Of a stretch of 6,567 nucleotides of DNA, positions 6,365 through 6,567 are shown piece by piece (the stretch's first letter is position 1; every line of letters begins with the position of its first letter). Origin of the DNA: Methanoculleus sp. (lineage in GTDB: Archaea; Halobacteriota; Methanomicrobia; Methanomicrobiales; Methanoculleaceae). The translations under genes were made by a program, and so were the position numbers. The notes beneath the pieces are model-generated. The model did no database searches. It saw nothing but the letters and a program-made list of their open reading frames with translations, and had not been told where the DNA came from. The stretch is taken from contig JAQVVW010000081.1 of the NCBI GenBank assembly GCA_028698765.1, positions 1-6,567 of the forward strand, given 5' to 3'.

Positions 6365-6408
6365 GGCCCGCCTCCGGCCGGAGTCGTTCGGGCGCAGGTC
6401 TCCGTCAT
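6361..6408 (-). CDS. Possible 15-codon leader reading frame overlapping the ATPase start
   Basis: ATG at 6408 opens MTETCARTTPAGGGP, which ends with TGA sharing GTGA with the ATPase GTG. Such overlaps often couple translation of two frames. A weak TATA-like TTTAAG about 30 bp upstream would give a nearly leaderless start for it. No ribosome site precedes it, and its length is within chance. No family is recognised. Confidence 0.2.
   Translation of the reverse strand: MTETCARTTPAGGGP
6371..6375 (-). promoter_or_regulatory. Ribosome-binding site that decides the Zn/Cd ATPase GTG start
   Basis: GGAGG on the minus strand lies 6 nt before GTG at 6364. It moves the start 67 codons inside the longest open frame, to where the protein begins to look like this ATPase family. 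The site is itself inside the small reading frame at 6361-6408. Confidence 0.7.
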
Positions 6409-6567
6409 GATCGTACAACCTTAACCGCTTCTCACTTAAAGGGTGTCCGGGCGCATATCCGGATCTGCCGCCGGCGCGATTGCTCGAATAGGGGGTCGCC
6501 CTTTCACCGAGCAGAACCATTATGACGAGTTCGACCCAACTGATCGGAACGACCGCCCCCAGCACAG
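6409..6567. other. Upstream region of the Zn/Cd ATPase, no firm gene
   Basis: No gene could be assigned. The minus frame in phase with the ATPase stays open and includes a hydrophobic run (VVPISWVELVIMVLLG, about 6556-6509) that could be a chance stretch or the remains or tail of another gene. On the plus strand ATG at 6532 opens 12 codons that run off the right edge, possibly a divergent gene start, but it lacks a ribosome site. The window edge prevents a decision. Confidence 0.4.
6436..6441 (-). promoter_or_regulatory. Weak TATA-like box for the Zn/Cd ATPase
   Basis: The minus strand has CTTTAAGTG here, the most AT-rich site upstream of the gene within the window. Usual spacing predicts a transcript start near 6412, about 50 nt ahead of the GTG. 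The match to an archaeal TATA box is poor. An 8-bp palindrome, ATCCGGAT (6457-6464), lies about 16 bp upstream of it. Confidence 0.3.

Noticed and set aside
5417..6424. 335-residue plus-strand open frame opposite the Zn/Cd pump
   Set aside because: It lies entirely antisense to a gene with all P-type ATPase motifs. The protein is dominated by D, G, R and E, as expected from the complement of GC-rich codons.
1..6567. tRNA, rRNA, CRISPR arrays, insertion sequences, toxin-antitoxin or defence genes
   Set aside because: None was visible on either strand. There are no regular spaced repeats, no transposase motifs and no terminal inverted repeats.

Overview
The window most likely comes from a GC-rich methanogenic archaeon of the Methanomicrobiales (Methanoculleus or a close relative). 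This is judged from protein style and base composition, not from a search. Supporting signs are AT-rich archaeal TATA-like boxes about 26 bp from predicted transcript starts, GGAGG or GGTGATCC ribosome-binding sites, GTG starts, a PAS/PAS/GAF kinase with the ILTHDIRN-type H-box common in methanogens, and a CopB ATPase very like archaeal examples. No tRNA, rRNA, CRISPR array or insertion sequence was seen.

Layout. (1) Positions 1-677, minus strand: the N-terminal 225 codons of a CopB-type (P1B-3) copper ATPase, cut by the left edge. (2) Positions 678-1043: a divergent intergenic region with TATA-like boxes for both directions, two short inverted repeats, a 10-bp palindrome and a repeated TCTTCTG word. 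(3) Positions 1044-3458, plus strand: an 804-residue soluble sensor histidine kinase with no response regulator beside it in view. (4) Positions 3521-4384, plus strand: a 287-residue lipoprotein made of two cupin domains, apparently from a leaderless transcript. (5) Positions 4385-4423: a short convergent gap with a T-run and a hairpin. (6) Positions 4424-6364, minus strand: a complete 646-residue P1B-2 (Zn/Cd/Pb) ATPase with a corrected GTG start. A 15-codon reading frame overlaps that start as GTGA. (7) Positions 6365-6567: upstream region of the Zn/Cd pump with no firmly identified gene.

Together this looks like a metal-homeostasis segment. Two efflux pumps for different metal classes, both on the minus strand, enclose a plus-strand pair made of an orphan cytoplasmic kinase and a surface-anchored double cupin. 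That the middle pair works with the pumps is inference from position only. The kinase has a cysteine-rich first input domain. The cupin lipoprotein has 6 of its 8 asparagines in N-glycosylation sequons and has lost most canonical cupin metal ligands. These two genes are the least explained part of the window.
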